This document shows, piece by piece, positions 46,537 through 58,770 of a DNA stretch of 64,000 nucleotides. Source of the DNA: Clitopilus passeckerianus (Eukaryota > Basidiomycota > Agaricomycetes > Agaricales > Entolomataceae); the NCBI GenBank assembly GCA_944990035.1, contig CALYLX010000157.1:248001-312000 (forward strand), written 5' to 3'. Below the pieces are notes generated by a model, which saw only the letters and a program-made list of their open reading frames with translations, made no database searches and had not been told where the DNA came from. Position numbers and translations under genes: made by a program. The first letter of the stretch is position 1. Every line of letters starts with the position of its first letter.

Positions 46537-49500
46537 TTAGCCTAGTCCAGGCACGTCAAAGCCCTCCACTTGCGGCCAGTTGCCCAAACCAGCAGGATCA
46601 CCACCGATGCGAACCCACTTGGAGTGAGATGGGGTCGGTCCATCCAAAATGAAGACTTGATGCCAGGCTGGCGGGGCAATTCCGGCATGAGGTGGCGCTG
46701 TGATGGTACATGTCGTACCGGAGCAAGAAAACTCGGGGAAGAGAGTCCTTTGTCCCATAGTATTTCCATGGGTACTAGCAACAGCTGTGTGGTCGTCAGT
46801 CCCATGGTTGGCTCCGACTACATCGAAGTAACTCACCGCTGAGGAGAGAGACTCTCATCGTGGCAGTAGTGCCCTGATACAGCTTTACATTCGTGATGGT
46901 GTATTTTCCGCCATATTCCCAATCGTTTACAGGCACGTCGAATTCTGGTTGTTTGAAACCTTGATTGAGGTAAGGTGGCACATAGACCTAGAGTGGATTC
47001 TTGTCAGCGTAATACTCCAAGTCACCACCACAGGGAGTACTTGCTTCGAAGCGGAATTCCTCTGGGTACTTCTCAGTTCCGTTAGGATAATAATGCTGAG
47101 GATCTGAGCCCGAGATCATCACTCGTGCATCAGGGAGAAGCGTGAGTTCCGAATGGTAGAGGCGAGCGACGATCGTGTTGTTCAGAATGGAAATCCTTTG
47201 CCCTGAGGGCTTGTAGGGGTCATAGAGAAGTGCGCTGAGGTTGGGGTTTTCAGAAAGACCAAAGCCGGCTACTCCTTGTTGAGCACCGTTCATGATCATG
47301 AAGGTGCCGTCAGGCAGAGCTACCATGCAAGCCATGACACGTCTTGAAGGCTATCAGAGAATGAGCTTCTTGGGCCTGAAAGATGAGCCTGGAGACGACG
47401 TACCATTCGCTCAATTGTCCATACAGGGTTCTCAACCTCCGGTTGTACATAGACGCAGTTATCTATAGCCTCGCCTGGCCCTTCTGTAGAGCCACCACAC
47501 ATGATAACAGTGACCGGATCGGTATAGGGGGCATGCATTGGGAACAACATTGCAGCACCTATAAATGTGATAAATACGTTTTACCTGTATAAGAGGTTGC
47601 CTCACCTGCTAAGGGGTACGTGCGACCGCCGAGGACTACACCGCAATGAGCACCGAAATTTAATCAGGAATAGCTTCTCGCTTACAGTTGTTGACGGAGC
47701 CTGGTGCATTGGGAAGGGATAGCACTGTCTCAAAAGTAGCTGGGTCTAGGATGCGCGCTTCGTTCCAGTATGCTATCGTACATAGGGTGAGCGATAGGAA
47801 TCATCGGCGTGGCGATAACTTACAGATAAAGACCCGCTTGGAAGGTAGAATGAAGATGAAAGGATAGAGGTTATTGGGGTCGGTCCTTTGCAGCCAATCC
47901 ATGGTAAGAACGGTATCGCCTCCGTCTGGTTTAGGCAGGATCTCAAGAGTGGGTTCTGCTGGTGCATTACTGCCAGTTTCACCACCGACCACTAGAATGG
48001 TTCCGTTGGCCAACATAGCTGCTGTCGGATACCATCGACCACGCTTTGAATTCCGGTAAGACTAGATTCACTGGGCAATTAAACAGACGTACCTGAAGTT
48101 TCAGTGCTGGATAGTTCTCCTGCCAGTCACGGGTGCCATTGACGCCAGGTACTCCGTCCGGCCAGTAGATACGAACGCCATATGTGGATTCCAAAGACCA
48201 CCCTCCAATGTTTAGGTGGCGACCAGCCTTATCCGGAAGAACAAGTGAAGCCGAGCAGAAGACGTCAGTCTTCAAATGCATCTCCCTCCAGGTTGCAGAG
48301 AAGTTAGACACGAGCGTAGGGTCTAGCTCATATGCTCCAGTAGAGTTCGGGAATCTAAGAAGGTATAATCAGCAACGTAGCACACTGGAATATAGGACAA
48401 TCTTATTGACCCTGTTCCGGTTTTCTCGAGAATAGAGATCTTGTTGTTAATGCCTAGGACAGTGACCAAAGGAATAACAACTCTGAACAATCCATCAGCA
48501 TCTTATCATGTCAAGAAAGGAGAGGAAGGCACATACCCCGGTACTGTGGAACAAACCCATTGGCAATGTCAGAACTGAGTCGAGAGCATCTCCGATGGAA
48601 CGCCTTACCGAAGAACTATGTTGAAAGCCTCATCAGAGAGCGATCAACCAAGACAGAATAAAGACTAACCTCGTAGCGTCCAATATTATCAGGCTTGTTC
48701 CAGTGAGTCATTGTGCCGTTCCAAGTGTAGTATGACAAGCGATCACCAGCACCACATAGCGTTACCGGATCGCCTGGGCAAGGAAGGGAGCAATCAGTAT
48801 CTGGAGCCATGCCTGTGCCAGCAGCGGTAACATCTGCGACATCTCCACAATCTTCGGTAGGATATCAGTATTACCAACCCATACTTATATTAGCTAGGAC
48901 GTACAGCACTCTTGACCATACTAAAGCGAGGAGGTTGATCAGCTAGGAGGCGCAACAAACGAAGTCTATGCAACATACCTCGACACCAGAGGCGGAAAAC
49001 CCGAATGTAGCACATTGATTCATGCACGCAACCTGGGTGTTGTTTGTAGGCCAGATAATCTGATAAGGAAGGACACGAGGGTTTCCGGCGCCAGTTTCGC
49101 TGGTGGAATCCATTAGGCAACTATTACGAAAAGATGAAGCTGGCATACCGAAGGCAGCCTTGGTAGGTCCAGTTGCCGGGTAGGTTATCCTTGAGTGTTG
49201 TCGGGACGGGTAGAACGGTAACATTAGCGTTGGTGCTGTAAACCGAAACTCGATTCGGGCCACCGCAACCCTGACTAAAGTGAACCTGTTAACGAATGAC
49301 GCCAATTTTCCAGGACAATACGTACGTCGTGTTTCCAGCGCACCCCATGGCACAATCTGCGTCGGGAGCGGCGGTAGCGCCAGCAATGAGGGTATTACCG
49401 CAATCTGCAAAGGAGTGAATATCTTTAAGGCGAATGCACGTGAATCCAATACGCACAACATTCCACTTGAAGAGAGCGGCGAATTGAGTACAAGTATATG

Positions 49501-50993
49501 TGAATGTAGAGGAAACTTACCACCATATTCAGTGCCCGCAACGGTGTAGTTGCCTTGTTGGCAGCTAGCGATGCACGACTCGATCGTATTTTGAGCCCCT
49601 CCAACCCCGTTAAAGCTGAATATTCGGCCGTGGGCATTGTCGCTGTAGTTTTCCTGTGAGCATTCAGGGGAAACCCCAAAAAGAAGAGTAAACATACACC
49701 CAGCAACCGGCGTACTTCCAGTCTCCGGGAAGACCAGAGGTGACGGGGAAAACAGTCGGATTTCCACCCCCGTTGTCACCTCCACCACCTCCATTGTTGT
49801 CGCCACCCCCATTCTGAGGCGGCAATGGGGCGGTACCCGTATAGTTATAGACGTTCAACCTGTTAGGGCCGCCACAGTACTCTGAGCTATTGCCAGCACA
49901 GACCATGCCGCAGTCAGAAGCCGGAGAGGATACGCCTCCATTTGCAAGCGTATTGCCACAATCTATGTAAAGAATCAACGCAGTTCCTCAGAACCATGTT
50001 CAAGTTTAGCTCACAGCATTCACTAAAAGGAGGAGAGTCGCCGTGAGAACGTGTCGCCTAGAGATGTTATTCGGAGCTTACGCGGCATATTCAGCACCGG
50101 AGAGAGGATAACCAGCGTTAAAGCACGCAGTGGTACATTTTGCTTGGGTCAAAGGACCGTCGATTCCTGCTTGGAATCCAAGAGTACGCCCAGCACCGTT
50201 GACATTGTCGCTAGTACGTCCTATTTAGCATTCATTACTCCATATAGCTCCGGAAGATACTCACGTGTAGCAGCCAAGGGACTTCCAATCACCAATCGTC
50301 GACGCGGTGCTGGGAGGTGGAGGAGGAGTCTTTCCACTCCAGTACACATTGAGGCGGCCGCCAGCACCACATGCTTCGGTAGGTGCTCCTGAGCAAGGGA
50401 AGCTACAGTCCGAAGAGGTCGCAGTGCTAGCAGTGAGGCTGTTGCCGCAATCTGCAGGAAGCAATGATAGTCAAGTTAGGATCTGTGATGAATAGAAGCA
50501 AAGAAGTACTTACAGCACTCAGACTAGTGCACCACGAGATTTCTCAAGTCAGCAATTGTCTTCGCCAACAATAAAAGAGATGATTTACGGAGTATTCAGT
50601 GCCTGCATAAATATAGCCTTTGGAATCGCAATAGTTAATGCATGAAGCGGTCGTCATAGCGGATCCATCAGTGTATCCGCCTCCTTGAAGAGAACGGTCG
50701 CCGTTATTATCCCTGGTAGAAGCAAAGAGGTCAGGCTGGGCGTGGCTTCATGGATTCGGCCGAGGACTGACACGTAGCATCCTTTGAACGTCCATTGACC
50801 TGGAAGAGCTGCTGGGACAGCAGCCTGACGGCGATGTCGACCATGAGCTGCTGCTGAATGAGTGTAGATATGAGTATCCGCTTGAGCGAGCTGGGGGGAA
50901 GATGTGAGCAGAGAGACAAGTAACAAGGCAACAAGTGCGTACTGGAAGGAGTGTAAAGGCTAGCGCCAAAGAGAGTGGTTTAAGGACAGTCAT
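46537..50993 (-). CDS. Copper radical oxidase (glyoxal oxidase-like, AA5) with four WSC domains (26 exons, 1033 aa)
   Basis: Secreted enzyme oxidising aldehydes or alcohols to give H2O2, which feeds lignin peroxidases or modifies the wall. A signal peptide ([20 protein letters not shown]) is followed by four Cys-rich, carbohydrate-binding WSC domains (starting [30 protein letters not shown]), linked by Gly/Asn-rich spacers. The catalytic beta-propeller starts near residue 530: Cys near 580 ([13 protein letters not shown]) and Tyr near 640 ([10 protein letters not shown]) would form the Tyr-Cys cofactor; the copper ligands are Tyr-His near 864-865 (ARLYHSE) and His near 957 ([10 protein letters not shown]). 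A DUF1929 domain ends the protein. Exons (5' to 3'): 50943-50993, 50772-50890, 50589-50712, 50514-50523, 50265-50451, 50082-50210, 50015-50022, 49700-49962, 49521-49653, 49457-49465, 49326-49404, 49149-49274, 48979-49099, 48905-48920, 48670-48851, 48609-48615, 48537-48543, 48411-48482, 48093-48354, 47824-48043, 47686-47772, 47606-47635, 47404-47558, 47045-47350, 46837-46987, 46537-46784. The layout matches the CRO3-5 group of white-rot fungi. Confidence 0.88.
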
Positions 50994-53225
50994 CCTTTGA
51001 GAGGATGCTTCAATGTAAAAATTTCGAGCAGCCCTTTATACGAAGCTGACGAGTCGCCTGGTCGAGATCTGTCCGGGTCCCTGTCTGACGGATCGTTTGA
51101 CGGAAGACTAGGCCATTTCTATCGGGGAAGGAAGGTTAAGGAGATGCCGAAGGAAGGCACAGAAGTACACACTCACGGGAAGACAGGAAGCTTCTGAGCA
51201 TACCATTTACGTCGGGCTGAGTCCGGAATTAAGAGATTGAATTATGCGAGAGTCGGTCGTTTTCTGTTGTGTTGAACGGTACACATGGGTATTCTCCTCA
51301 AGTTATGTCCGTAAGTGTCAACGACCCAAACCATGATCATTCATGAATCGCAAGCTGTCAAATGTTGACCGAGGTGAGCCAGTCGAGCCAGCGAATCCAA
51401 GCCGACATCAAACCAAATCAACTGTAATCCCAGTGATGCAGAAAATGACAGAAGACAAGCATAATGATTCAGGCCCAAACCCATGTCAGGGCTAATCAGT
51501 CGGGATCTACCCACCTTCATCTCTGGGGATAACAACGATGACGGCACATCCCTATTGAGCGGTAAACGGCCTCACGTACACCTTTCACACCGGGAAGTTG
51601 AGCCTTTTGGTGCAGCCAAATATTCGACTTAAACTCCCGGAAACTCATCCGGTTGGCTCGCCAGGTCACGTGTTGAGTTTCAGCACATTATTTGGCTTGA
51701 CTTAAGGCTCCAACTTCCCGGTGTGTTTTCGTTTTCGGGAGGATGTGGCGGTCGAGAACAAGGATAAACGATGTCCTCAAGTGAGCCTGCGAAGAAGTTC
51801 CGGCTTCAGAGAGGCCTTCGGATCATCGTACCGGAGCAAGGAACATAATCCAAGAGAAGAACCGTTATCGAGGCAGGCAGCTCTACCTCCGTGATGCATG
51901 CGGTTTGCGGCCTCGGCGAGCTTCTCGGAAGTTCGTGCAAACATTAGGAAAAGCACTGCATCACACTTCAGCCCAGAGGACAAGAGTTTCCTATGCAATC
52001 AAATCAGAAAGGTTTTAAGTAAGGCCGCAGGTCTCGTAATGAAATGGCTCACTTTGATCAAGCAGTTACAATCAGAAGGCGATTGTGACAGATGAAAGCA
52101 GTAGGTACATGGGTTACGATACGTAGGCGAAGAAATTAGCGCTCAGAAATCTCCTACTGTAGGCAAATCTGTCAATGTCGCAGATAAAAGGGAACATTCA
52201 CCGTACTGACATTACAATGTATGGGTTGTCGCTCTATATGACCCGCCGAACTCGGCAATCTGGAGTGAAGGTAAAGACAGCCATCGTCTTGCCAATATGA
52301 GGATTGCCCTACGTGTGAAAGAGCTTAAACCAAACGAAGACGTTACATGAGACAACCAATGTGCTGTATCGGACAAGAAAAGAAAGAAAAGTTTAAAACC
52401 GTCCGTTCTTCAAGGCTCCGAATGCTCAAGGTGACTTTGTTTACAATTTAGTATTACTCCTGAGTTCGTGGGGGTCTCCTGCAGCCTTAACCACTAGTGT
52501 GGTTAGCTTTCATGGAGCGATGGCTTCTGGAAGGAACTAGGTGAGCAATTCAATGTAATGAACGTTTCAGGCATCATCACTTAGGAAATGCGCAATGATC
52601 TGCGCTCAACAAAAATGGCAAGAACATAGCAAGGGATCCATGCTCGGATGCAGCAAGCGAACAGCTGTGGGACGAGAAACACCGCCAGCAAACCCCCAAC
52701 AAATGTGGAATAAAACATCCAGAGACAATAATCCGCAGACAGGCAGGTTGCTCACGACCGGATTCAAGGCAACAACGGCAAGAATTTAGGTTCAAGAGGA
52801 CTTGCAAAAAATCGCGCGCCGACTAAGCTGACATAAGCAATTTACTAGACTCATTGGGTGAGGCCGGGTGGTTCACTGGCCGAGATTACGGATGTCGTCG
52901 ACCCTTGAATTCCTTCGTTCAACATTTTCGGATCTAGTAACGGCCTCTCTAGCAGAAACAACCGTTTTTTGAGGTCAAAGCTTCAGTGGAGGTGCCGTGG
53001 AAACAACAAACAAAGGTAGGCTGAGCAAACGTCGGGGTTGCAATTCACCCCCGCCTGCCTTGGCAAATTTCCTCCTCCGCAAAATCGACCTGACGGTGAG
53101 TTAACTTTAATTATGCCTGATGCAAACTTTAATGTTCTATCATGACTGCCATCCTCAACTTCATCCTCGACGTTGCCTACGATGCTGCTATTCAATGATA
53201 CCTTAGACGCCGTTGGTTGTTGAGC
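50994..53225. other. Intergenic region between divergent genes
   Basis: About 2.2 kb holding the promoters of the copper radical oxidase and the Gti1/Pac2 regulator. A minus-strand frame at 52577-52807 is cysteine-rich but has no ATG start and no domain. Nothing else recognised. A long upstream region is common for WOPR-type regulators. Confidence 0.45.
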
Positions 53226-54737
53226 ATGCCAGCGTCAGACAATCAATCCTCAACTTGGGAGGAGCCGCCCTGGAGCGGCTTCATTGAAACGACCGGAGAT
53301 GCCCTCCTAATTCTGGAGGCAGCGCGTCGTGGGCTTATTCCTCGCGTCACGCGACGCCTCGTTGATTCAGAACGCAAGATGATTACGTCTGGGTCGGTGT
53401 TCGTTTTTGACGAGGATGAGAGCGGCATCAAAAGGTGGACGGATGGGTTCTACTGGAGTCCAAGTCGCATCTTAGGCAACTTCTTACTCTATCGAGAAAC
53501 CGATAAACGAGGAGGAAACAGAGGTGGCAAATCCGATTCCAACACATTAGACGCCATCGATGGGATGGACGGTGCTAGAGCCGAAAATTCTCTCAGCAGA
53601 TCGAGAATGGACGATGCTCGTATGGCCGTCGACAAGAATATAGAGCGCAATTTACTAGGAAGCTTGACCAACAGCTACAAGTTCAAGCCAGATGGTCTCA
53701 TGAAAAAGGTACGAGGCTTGACAAACCCATTTTACTCTCACACAGGTGCCGATGATTTTTTTCAGACATTTTCTCTAGCCATTGGTGGAGTCTCTCAACA
53801 CCTGATCTCCTACTACAAGATTGAAGATGTTACGAATGGACGCCTCCGCTCCCCCTCCTCTCTTCCCGAATTGGCTTCGCTTGATATCAGTCCGGAATAC
53901 CTTGACAAGACCCACTTCCGTAACCCTCCCAAGGTGGAAGTTGGTATTGATGGAGTTCCTCGTTATCGGGGGGAAGCCGATGATATCGATACTTCTGCAA
54001 ACCACCTCACAGGACCCCTCTCCACTGGCCTTCCCTTGGTCACCAATCAAAGGCCTGCCGAACCTGCAGTAGCTCGACGAATCATTGCCGCCCCTACCAA
54101 TGGCACCAACCGATTTGAACCCTATGCTGGGCAGCCGGCTGCGTCGGGCACGAAGCGCACTCGACGGCCCAAAGCAAGTCCAGATCCTCCGACACCAACG
54201 ACTGATCAACAGCAGCAGCAGCCACCCCAAAAGCAAGCAACGCCTTCCCCTACCGTCCCAGTGGCTACACCTTCACCTTTCCCCGAACGAAACGCAACAC
54301 CACTGCCCCATCACCCTCCTCCTCCTCCCGCCTCCGCCATTGCTCCGTATCCACATTACCCAGGTCCACCATACTATCAGGCTCCAGGTTATCCTCAAGT
54401 CCCGCCTCCCCACGCTTATTTTCCACCTCCGAACATTGTAATGCAACATAGCTCTCAGATTCAGCCACCACCGGCGGGACAGTATCCTGTTCCCTCGAAT
54501 GCTCCTTCTGAGCAATCGTCTCAAGCTTCGTCATCGGAGGCGCAGCCTAGTTATGGCTATCCCTATCCTCCCCCTCCAGCAGGGTACCCACCACACGGAT
54601 ACGGAAGCCCCTGGCCTCCTTATGGCATGTACCCTCCCCACGCTGCTCCTCCGCATATGCAAGCCCCTACCGCTCAAATCGGCACAGGCGCTAAAGCTGG
54701 GCAAGGAAATGGCCATGGTAATAAGAGCCCCTCTTAG
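53226..54737 (+). CDS. Gti1/Pac2 (WOPR) family transcription regulator (2 exons, 484 aa)
   Basis: DNA-binding regulator of the WOPR family (Wor1, Ryp1, Gti1, Pac2), which controls morphological switching, sporulation and secondary metabolism in fungi. Exons 53226-53708 and 53766-54737. The first WOPR half is at about residues 10-95: GDALLILEAARRGLIPRVTRR, then SGSVFVFDEDESGIKRWTDG and SPSRILGNFLLYRE, almost the family consensus. The second half begins LMKKTFSLAIGGVSQHLISYY, produced only if the 57-bp intron 53709-53765 is removed; that intron has no stop and keeps frame, so a retained form would split the second half. The C-terminal 250 residues are Pro/Gln/Tyr-rich and disordered, as in other members, and may act in activation. 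The ATG at 53226 is the first ATG in the frame. Nuclear by family; targets unknown. Confidence 0.92.
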   Translation: MPASDNQSSTWEEPPWSGFIETTGDALLILEAARRGLIPRVTRRLVDSERKMITSGSVFVFDEDESGIKRWTDGFYWSPSRILGNFLLYRETDKRGGNRGGKSDSNTLDAIDGMDGARAENSLSRSRMDDARMAVDKNIERNLLGSLTNSYKFKPDGLMKKVRGLTNPFYSHTGADDFFQTFSLAIGGVSQHLISYYKIEDVTNGRLRSPSSLPELASLDISPEYLDKTHFRNPPKVEVGIDGVPRYRGEADDIDTSANHLTGPLSTGLPLVTNQRPAEPAVARRIIAAPTNGTNRFEPYAGQPAASGTKRTRRPKASPDPPTPTTDQQQQQPPQKQATPSPTVPVATPSPFPERNATPLPHHPPPPPASAIAPYPHYPGPPYYQAPGYPQVPPPHAYFPPPNIVMQHSSQIQPPPAGQYPVPSNAPSEQSSQASSSEAQPSYGYPYPPPPAGYPPHGYGSPWPPYGMYPPHAAPPHMQAPTAQIGTGAKAGQGNGHGNKSPS

Positions 54738-56170
54738 ACCTCCCACCCTCCAACGTAAGTTTTCCCCGACCCCAAGCTTTCACCCCTAACTTTTCTTTCA
54801 TTTGTTCCCGGTGCTTTCGCATGACCAGATTATACCGCCCTGTACCCCATTCCGCCTGTATATTTCCATAGTCTTCACTGTATATTACCAGCAGCCCATT
54901 CGCCTTCCTATATGCTGATACATTGCAACTTCCATTGTTTTATCGCGCTATCTCCTATGTGGTTTTCTGGTATACCTATTTCCTTCCGGATTTTGACAAG
55001 CCCCTTGGCTTGCCATTATTATTGTATGCTCGTTTGATATGCTTGTGACTCGGAGGGATCCCCTAGCCTTAGTATTAATAGTTGCCGTTGTACTTGATAC
55101 CCACATTTCAGTAATGGATGCACCCACTCGGGAGCCCAGAACCAATTCATCGACCTCATGGTCTGTGCAGGCTGTACGGATCTCTCTCAAGGAACCTTTC
55201 GCTCAAAGTCCATGGTGGGACGGCCTGTGGTAATCCTTCTTGCCTATTCCGAGTCAGGGGCAAGAAGCCTGTCTACTGAGCTGAACATGATATGCCATAC
55301 GCCCATCTGTAACCTGAGAAATGGAAGATTGACTGACCTACGCTGGTTAGACAGCTCTTCTTACCCCAAAAGATCACCAACTCATCAGGCCTATTTCTGG
55401 GTGAGGGGGCAGACACCAGTGACATGAGCTTCAAAGAGTGTTAGATGAACATGGTTCAGATTTGCACAAACATGTTGGGCTCCGGAGAAAGAACGTTCGT
55501 AGATTCACTATTTGGGTTGATGATGGCTAGGCCCAAGGTGTTTGAAGCTTCTTCCAAGCAACATAACAGTGGTTCGTTCTGAATCTCCATTGAACGTTTC
55601 CGAACCAGATAAGTGGTTGGCGTCATATATGTGCCTCGGATCAGACGAATCCTCGCTTAAGCGCATGCCAATGCATCAGTAAGGAACAGGCAATCTATGT
55701 CGGCGAACAAAAAAAAAGTGACATCTCTCATAGATATGTTACCTCCGGAACATTGGTGGAAGGGAGGTCAGTTGATCCTGAGATCTCTTAAAACCAAGTG
55801 CTAAGAGATAATTATCGGTTTTTCTTTTGGGCCAGAGTATCGAGCCGAAGGTGAGGCCATTGTGTTTTGAACTACGCCGGTTCCGTTTTAATTGAGAAAC
55901 ATCTTCTGAATCATGAGCTCGGGAACCACCTCGAGCAGGTTCTCATCCATGTGAATCTGTCATCGTCATCTCGGCAGGTTTACGGCATCGGTCTAGGTTG
56001 CGGGGAAATTTAAGCAAAGTATAAGGTAAGATTACGAACATGGTATATCATATCACCGACATTCTGGTCAGCTCGTCTCCGAAGTATCAATTTGGCATAG
56101 TTCGTCAGTGGTTCAGGCCTCAGGTTCCATGCAACTTGACCCAAATGCAGGCCAGGAAACGGATGACCTT
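54738..56170. other. Intergenic region between convergent genes
   Basis: About 1.4 kb between the stop codons of the Gti1/Pac2 gene and the Nse3 gene. Only short, uninformative frames occur. No repeat or RNA gene was recognised. Confidence 0.5.
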
Positions 56171-57579
56171 TTACCAAAGATCGCTCAAGTTACCTCCAGC
56201 CGCTCTGTCGACGCCACTAAGCATTTTCTCCAATCTCTTGTTCCGGTTGCCTGCCCTCCTCCCCTCTGCCTCATCCTCGTCGTCGTTGTCCTCCCCAACC
56301 ATGAACTCGGAGATCCATTGTGCCACTCCCTTCTCCCCAACTTCGCTGTGAGCACGGGAGCCCCATCTCCACTCCCAAGCTGAGCCTCCGCCGCTCATGC
56401 CGTCGCCGTCTTCTTCTCCACCTAAATCGACGCGTCCGCGTTTGCCTTTGCCCTTAGCTGAACCTGCAGGATCACCGCCAACAGGAACACGTTCGAGGTA
56501 GTTTTGTTTCAAGAGCGTAGTGAGGTAGGTCTCGATAGAGACAGTGGGTACTGTGCTATGTTCTGGGAACGCGATTTGGCCAGCAACCGCCGGTAGACCA
56601 AGACGTTTCAGATGAGCGCGTAGTTCAACTACAGATAGAAGATTAGCCCTTCTGCTCCATCTCTGATAATAGCTGTTGGACTCACCGTCGCTTACTACAC
56701 GAGAATTGACGAGAATAATTGCGAGAAGGGCATAAAGGACCCCAATAGCACCCAGATTGTCGGATTGAGCCCAATTAATGATGCTGCCGTATGAACTTGG
56801 AGTCCAATCGATGTCGGCGTCATCTGTACCATCAGCCTCCTTTGATTCCTGTAGCTCTTTGTCAAGCAGTTGTTCATCGGTCAATGCAGCATGCTCGAGT
56901 AAAAGGGGATGTAGTGTCGACCTTAAAATATAGCTCCTAGTGTTGGGGTTCGCAGCTGGGTAATTGGATGAGCTGGGCATGGGGCAAGATTGGGTAATGA
57001 GTATTCACCTTTTTTCTTCACACCTGTAGCAGCTCGATTGTCTACGTCGTCCTCAGCATCGGGATCCCGAAGCTGGAGCTCTACCAACTCCATTCCAAAA
57101 GTCTTGCGCAGAATTTCTTGGGCTAGCTCAAAGACTTCCTTGAAGGATCGACCGTTTCCACCAAGAGCTTCGCGCAATTAAAGACTTATTCAACTTTTTA
57201 AACACTGCCAATACCTTTTTTGCTGATGTCGTCCCTCTTAAGTGACGTGCGCCTTTGTTCTGTGAACAAAGCCAATCTGACCAAGGCTGCGGCTTTGCGC
57301 TGCAGATCCTGTAGAAAGGCATTACAGGATGCTGGCAAGAGCTTCAGAGTATCAATGACCAACATTACCCGAAATTTCTTCCTCCATGTCGACATCTTCG
57401 TCTTCATTGTCATGGTCCTCTGGTTGATCGTCGTCGTCTTCTTCGTATTCCTCTTCCCTTGGGCGTCGTGAGCGAGTCCTTTGAGACTGATTTTGACTTG
57501 CCCTTCGCCCATTTTGCGACTGCGAGGGCCCTTGAGAGGCCGCATACGTCCTTTGTGATCTTGTGTAGGACCGCGACAT
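56171..57579 (-). CDS. Nse3/MAGE-domain subunit of the SMC5/6 complex (5 exons, 398 aa)
   Basis: Non-SMC element 3 pairs with the Nse1 RING protein and Nse4 in the SMC5/6 complex, which acts in DNA repair and stalled-fork handling in the nucleus. Exons from the 5' end: 57364-57579, 57215-57308, 57009-57167, 56686-56955, 56171-56628. The N-terminal 72 residues are basic, then acidic and disordered. The MAGE homology domain runs from about residue 75 to 300: AAALVRLALFTEQRRTSLKR, FKEVFELAQEILRKTFGMELVEL, SYILRSTL, IGVLYALLAIILVNSRVVSDG, LRAHLKRLGL and LLKQNYLERV are its successive helices in two winged-helix repeats. The tail is Gly/Glu-rich with a WRWGSRAHSEVGEKGVAQWISE segment that is also typical of MAGE proteins. 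The first intron uses a GTTGGT donor to keep phase. Start at the first ATG of the frame. Fungi usually have a single MAGE gene. Confidence 0.9.
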
Positions 57580-58770
57580 TCAGAGTTTTCTGGCCCTTGA
57601 ACTGGCGCGCCTGGGTAAAGTGTAAAATGGGTTCTCGGTTGTGACTCTGTCATGTAAGTCATGTGATCTTGCGTTACATGCGCGATTTTGGAAATGGCGT
57701 GACAAGCCCTGTTCGGGGCCGGGCCGAACATAGTCCGGTTATTATCTTTGATGGAATGCACAGCCACATGGCCCGCAGTTAAATTGTTGCTTTTAGGTCC
57801 CGCCTCGTACACATTGATTTGCTTTGCCATTTTCTGGCAATCTATGCCACAGTTTTGTTCAGTAAACTTTAAAGCTGACAATTTGACCGACACTACAATA
57901 ATTATATCCGAGTCCTGGCTTCAACTGTCCCGCGCTATCTCCATATGCATTGGTGAGCAGAATGACCACCACTATTAGTGTCAGGTGCCATCGTTGCAGC
58001 CGAATTACAGGACGAACATCCGACAGAACGGCTGCAATCTACTTAGTGAGAAAGTCCGGACATGTGGATTGATGTCCGTCACGGCAGTGGTGACGCGAAG
58101 ACCAGCATAATTGTCGAATCCACTTGTTCAGATGGTTGCTTACTTTTCTCGAGTTATCAATGTTAGTTGATAGCTGAATCCAAGGGGTTGAATAGATCCC
58201 GAAGCCATAAAAGCAATTCAAAATAGCGAAATTCGAACGAGCCGAAACCGAGCTGTATTCAATAGAACAGGGCCATCTAGCAAAGATCATGATCAGTTGA
58301 CAATGCTGTAAGTTAGCCGTAGCAGGCAGAAGGGTTGGCCCAATGTCTCCGGCAACATTGCGCGTAACGGCATTCACAAACGATGCACTGTTACTGAAGT
58401 TAATTGATTATTGGGACCCCACATTGCCTCGATCAGAGTGTCTTTTCGTGGTGGTCATCTCACCCACAACCGATCCGGCATTTTCGATAGGGCGCTTCCC
58501 GAAAAAAGGTCCAACCCTGATCGTCGCCTGGGAATATGAGTGGAATAACGCCGATTTGTTCAAATGCATTCCCGGCTTTCCCACAGTAACGAGGGGGCCG
58601 TCGTGGTCTGCGAGCAACATCGAAACTCAAAGAGACCAATCAACTGTGGCTGAAGGTATTGTCGCCCAATTTGTTCTCTTCCTCCCCGCCTTCATCCCCA
58701 TCTCCTTTTTCCGCAGGGCTCCGCTCTTCCTTCAACTCCTCTTGATCCAAGACCTGCCCGGGCTGTGGCG
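57580..58770. other. Intergenic region between divergent genes
   Basis: About 1.2 kb upstream of both the Nse3 gene and the DUF6533 gene. A plus-strand frame at 58343-58783 (146 codons, hydrophobic patches) overlaps the next gene's start in another frame and has no domain; it is not called. Confidence 0.45.

Noticed and set aside
52577..52807. Cysteine-rich minus-strand frame of 76 codons
   Set aside because: No ATG start, no splice partner and no regular cysteine spacing, unlike the gene at 35596.
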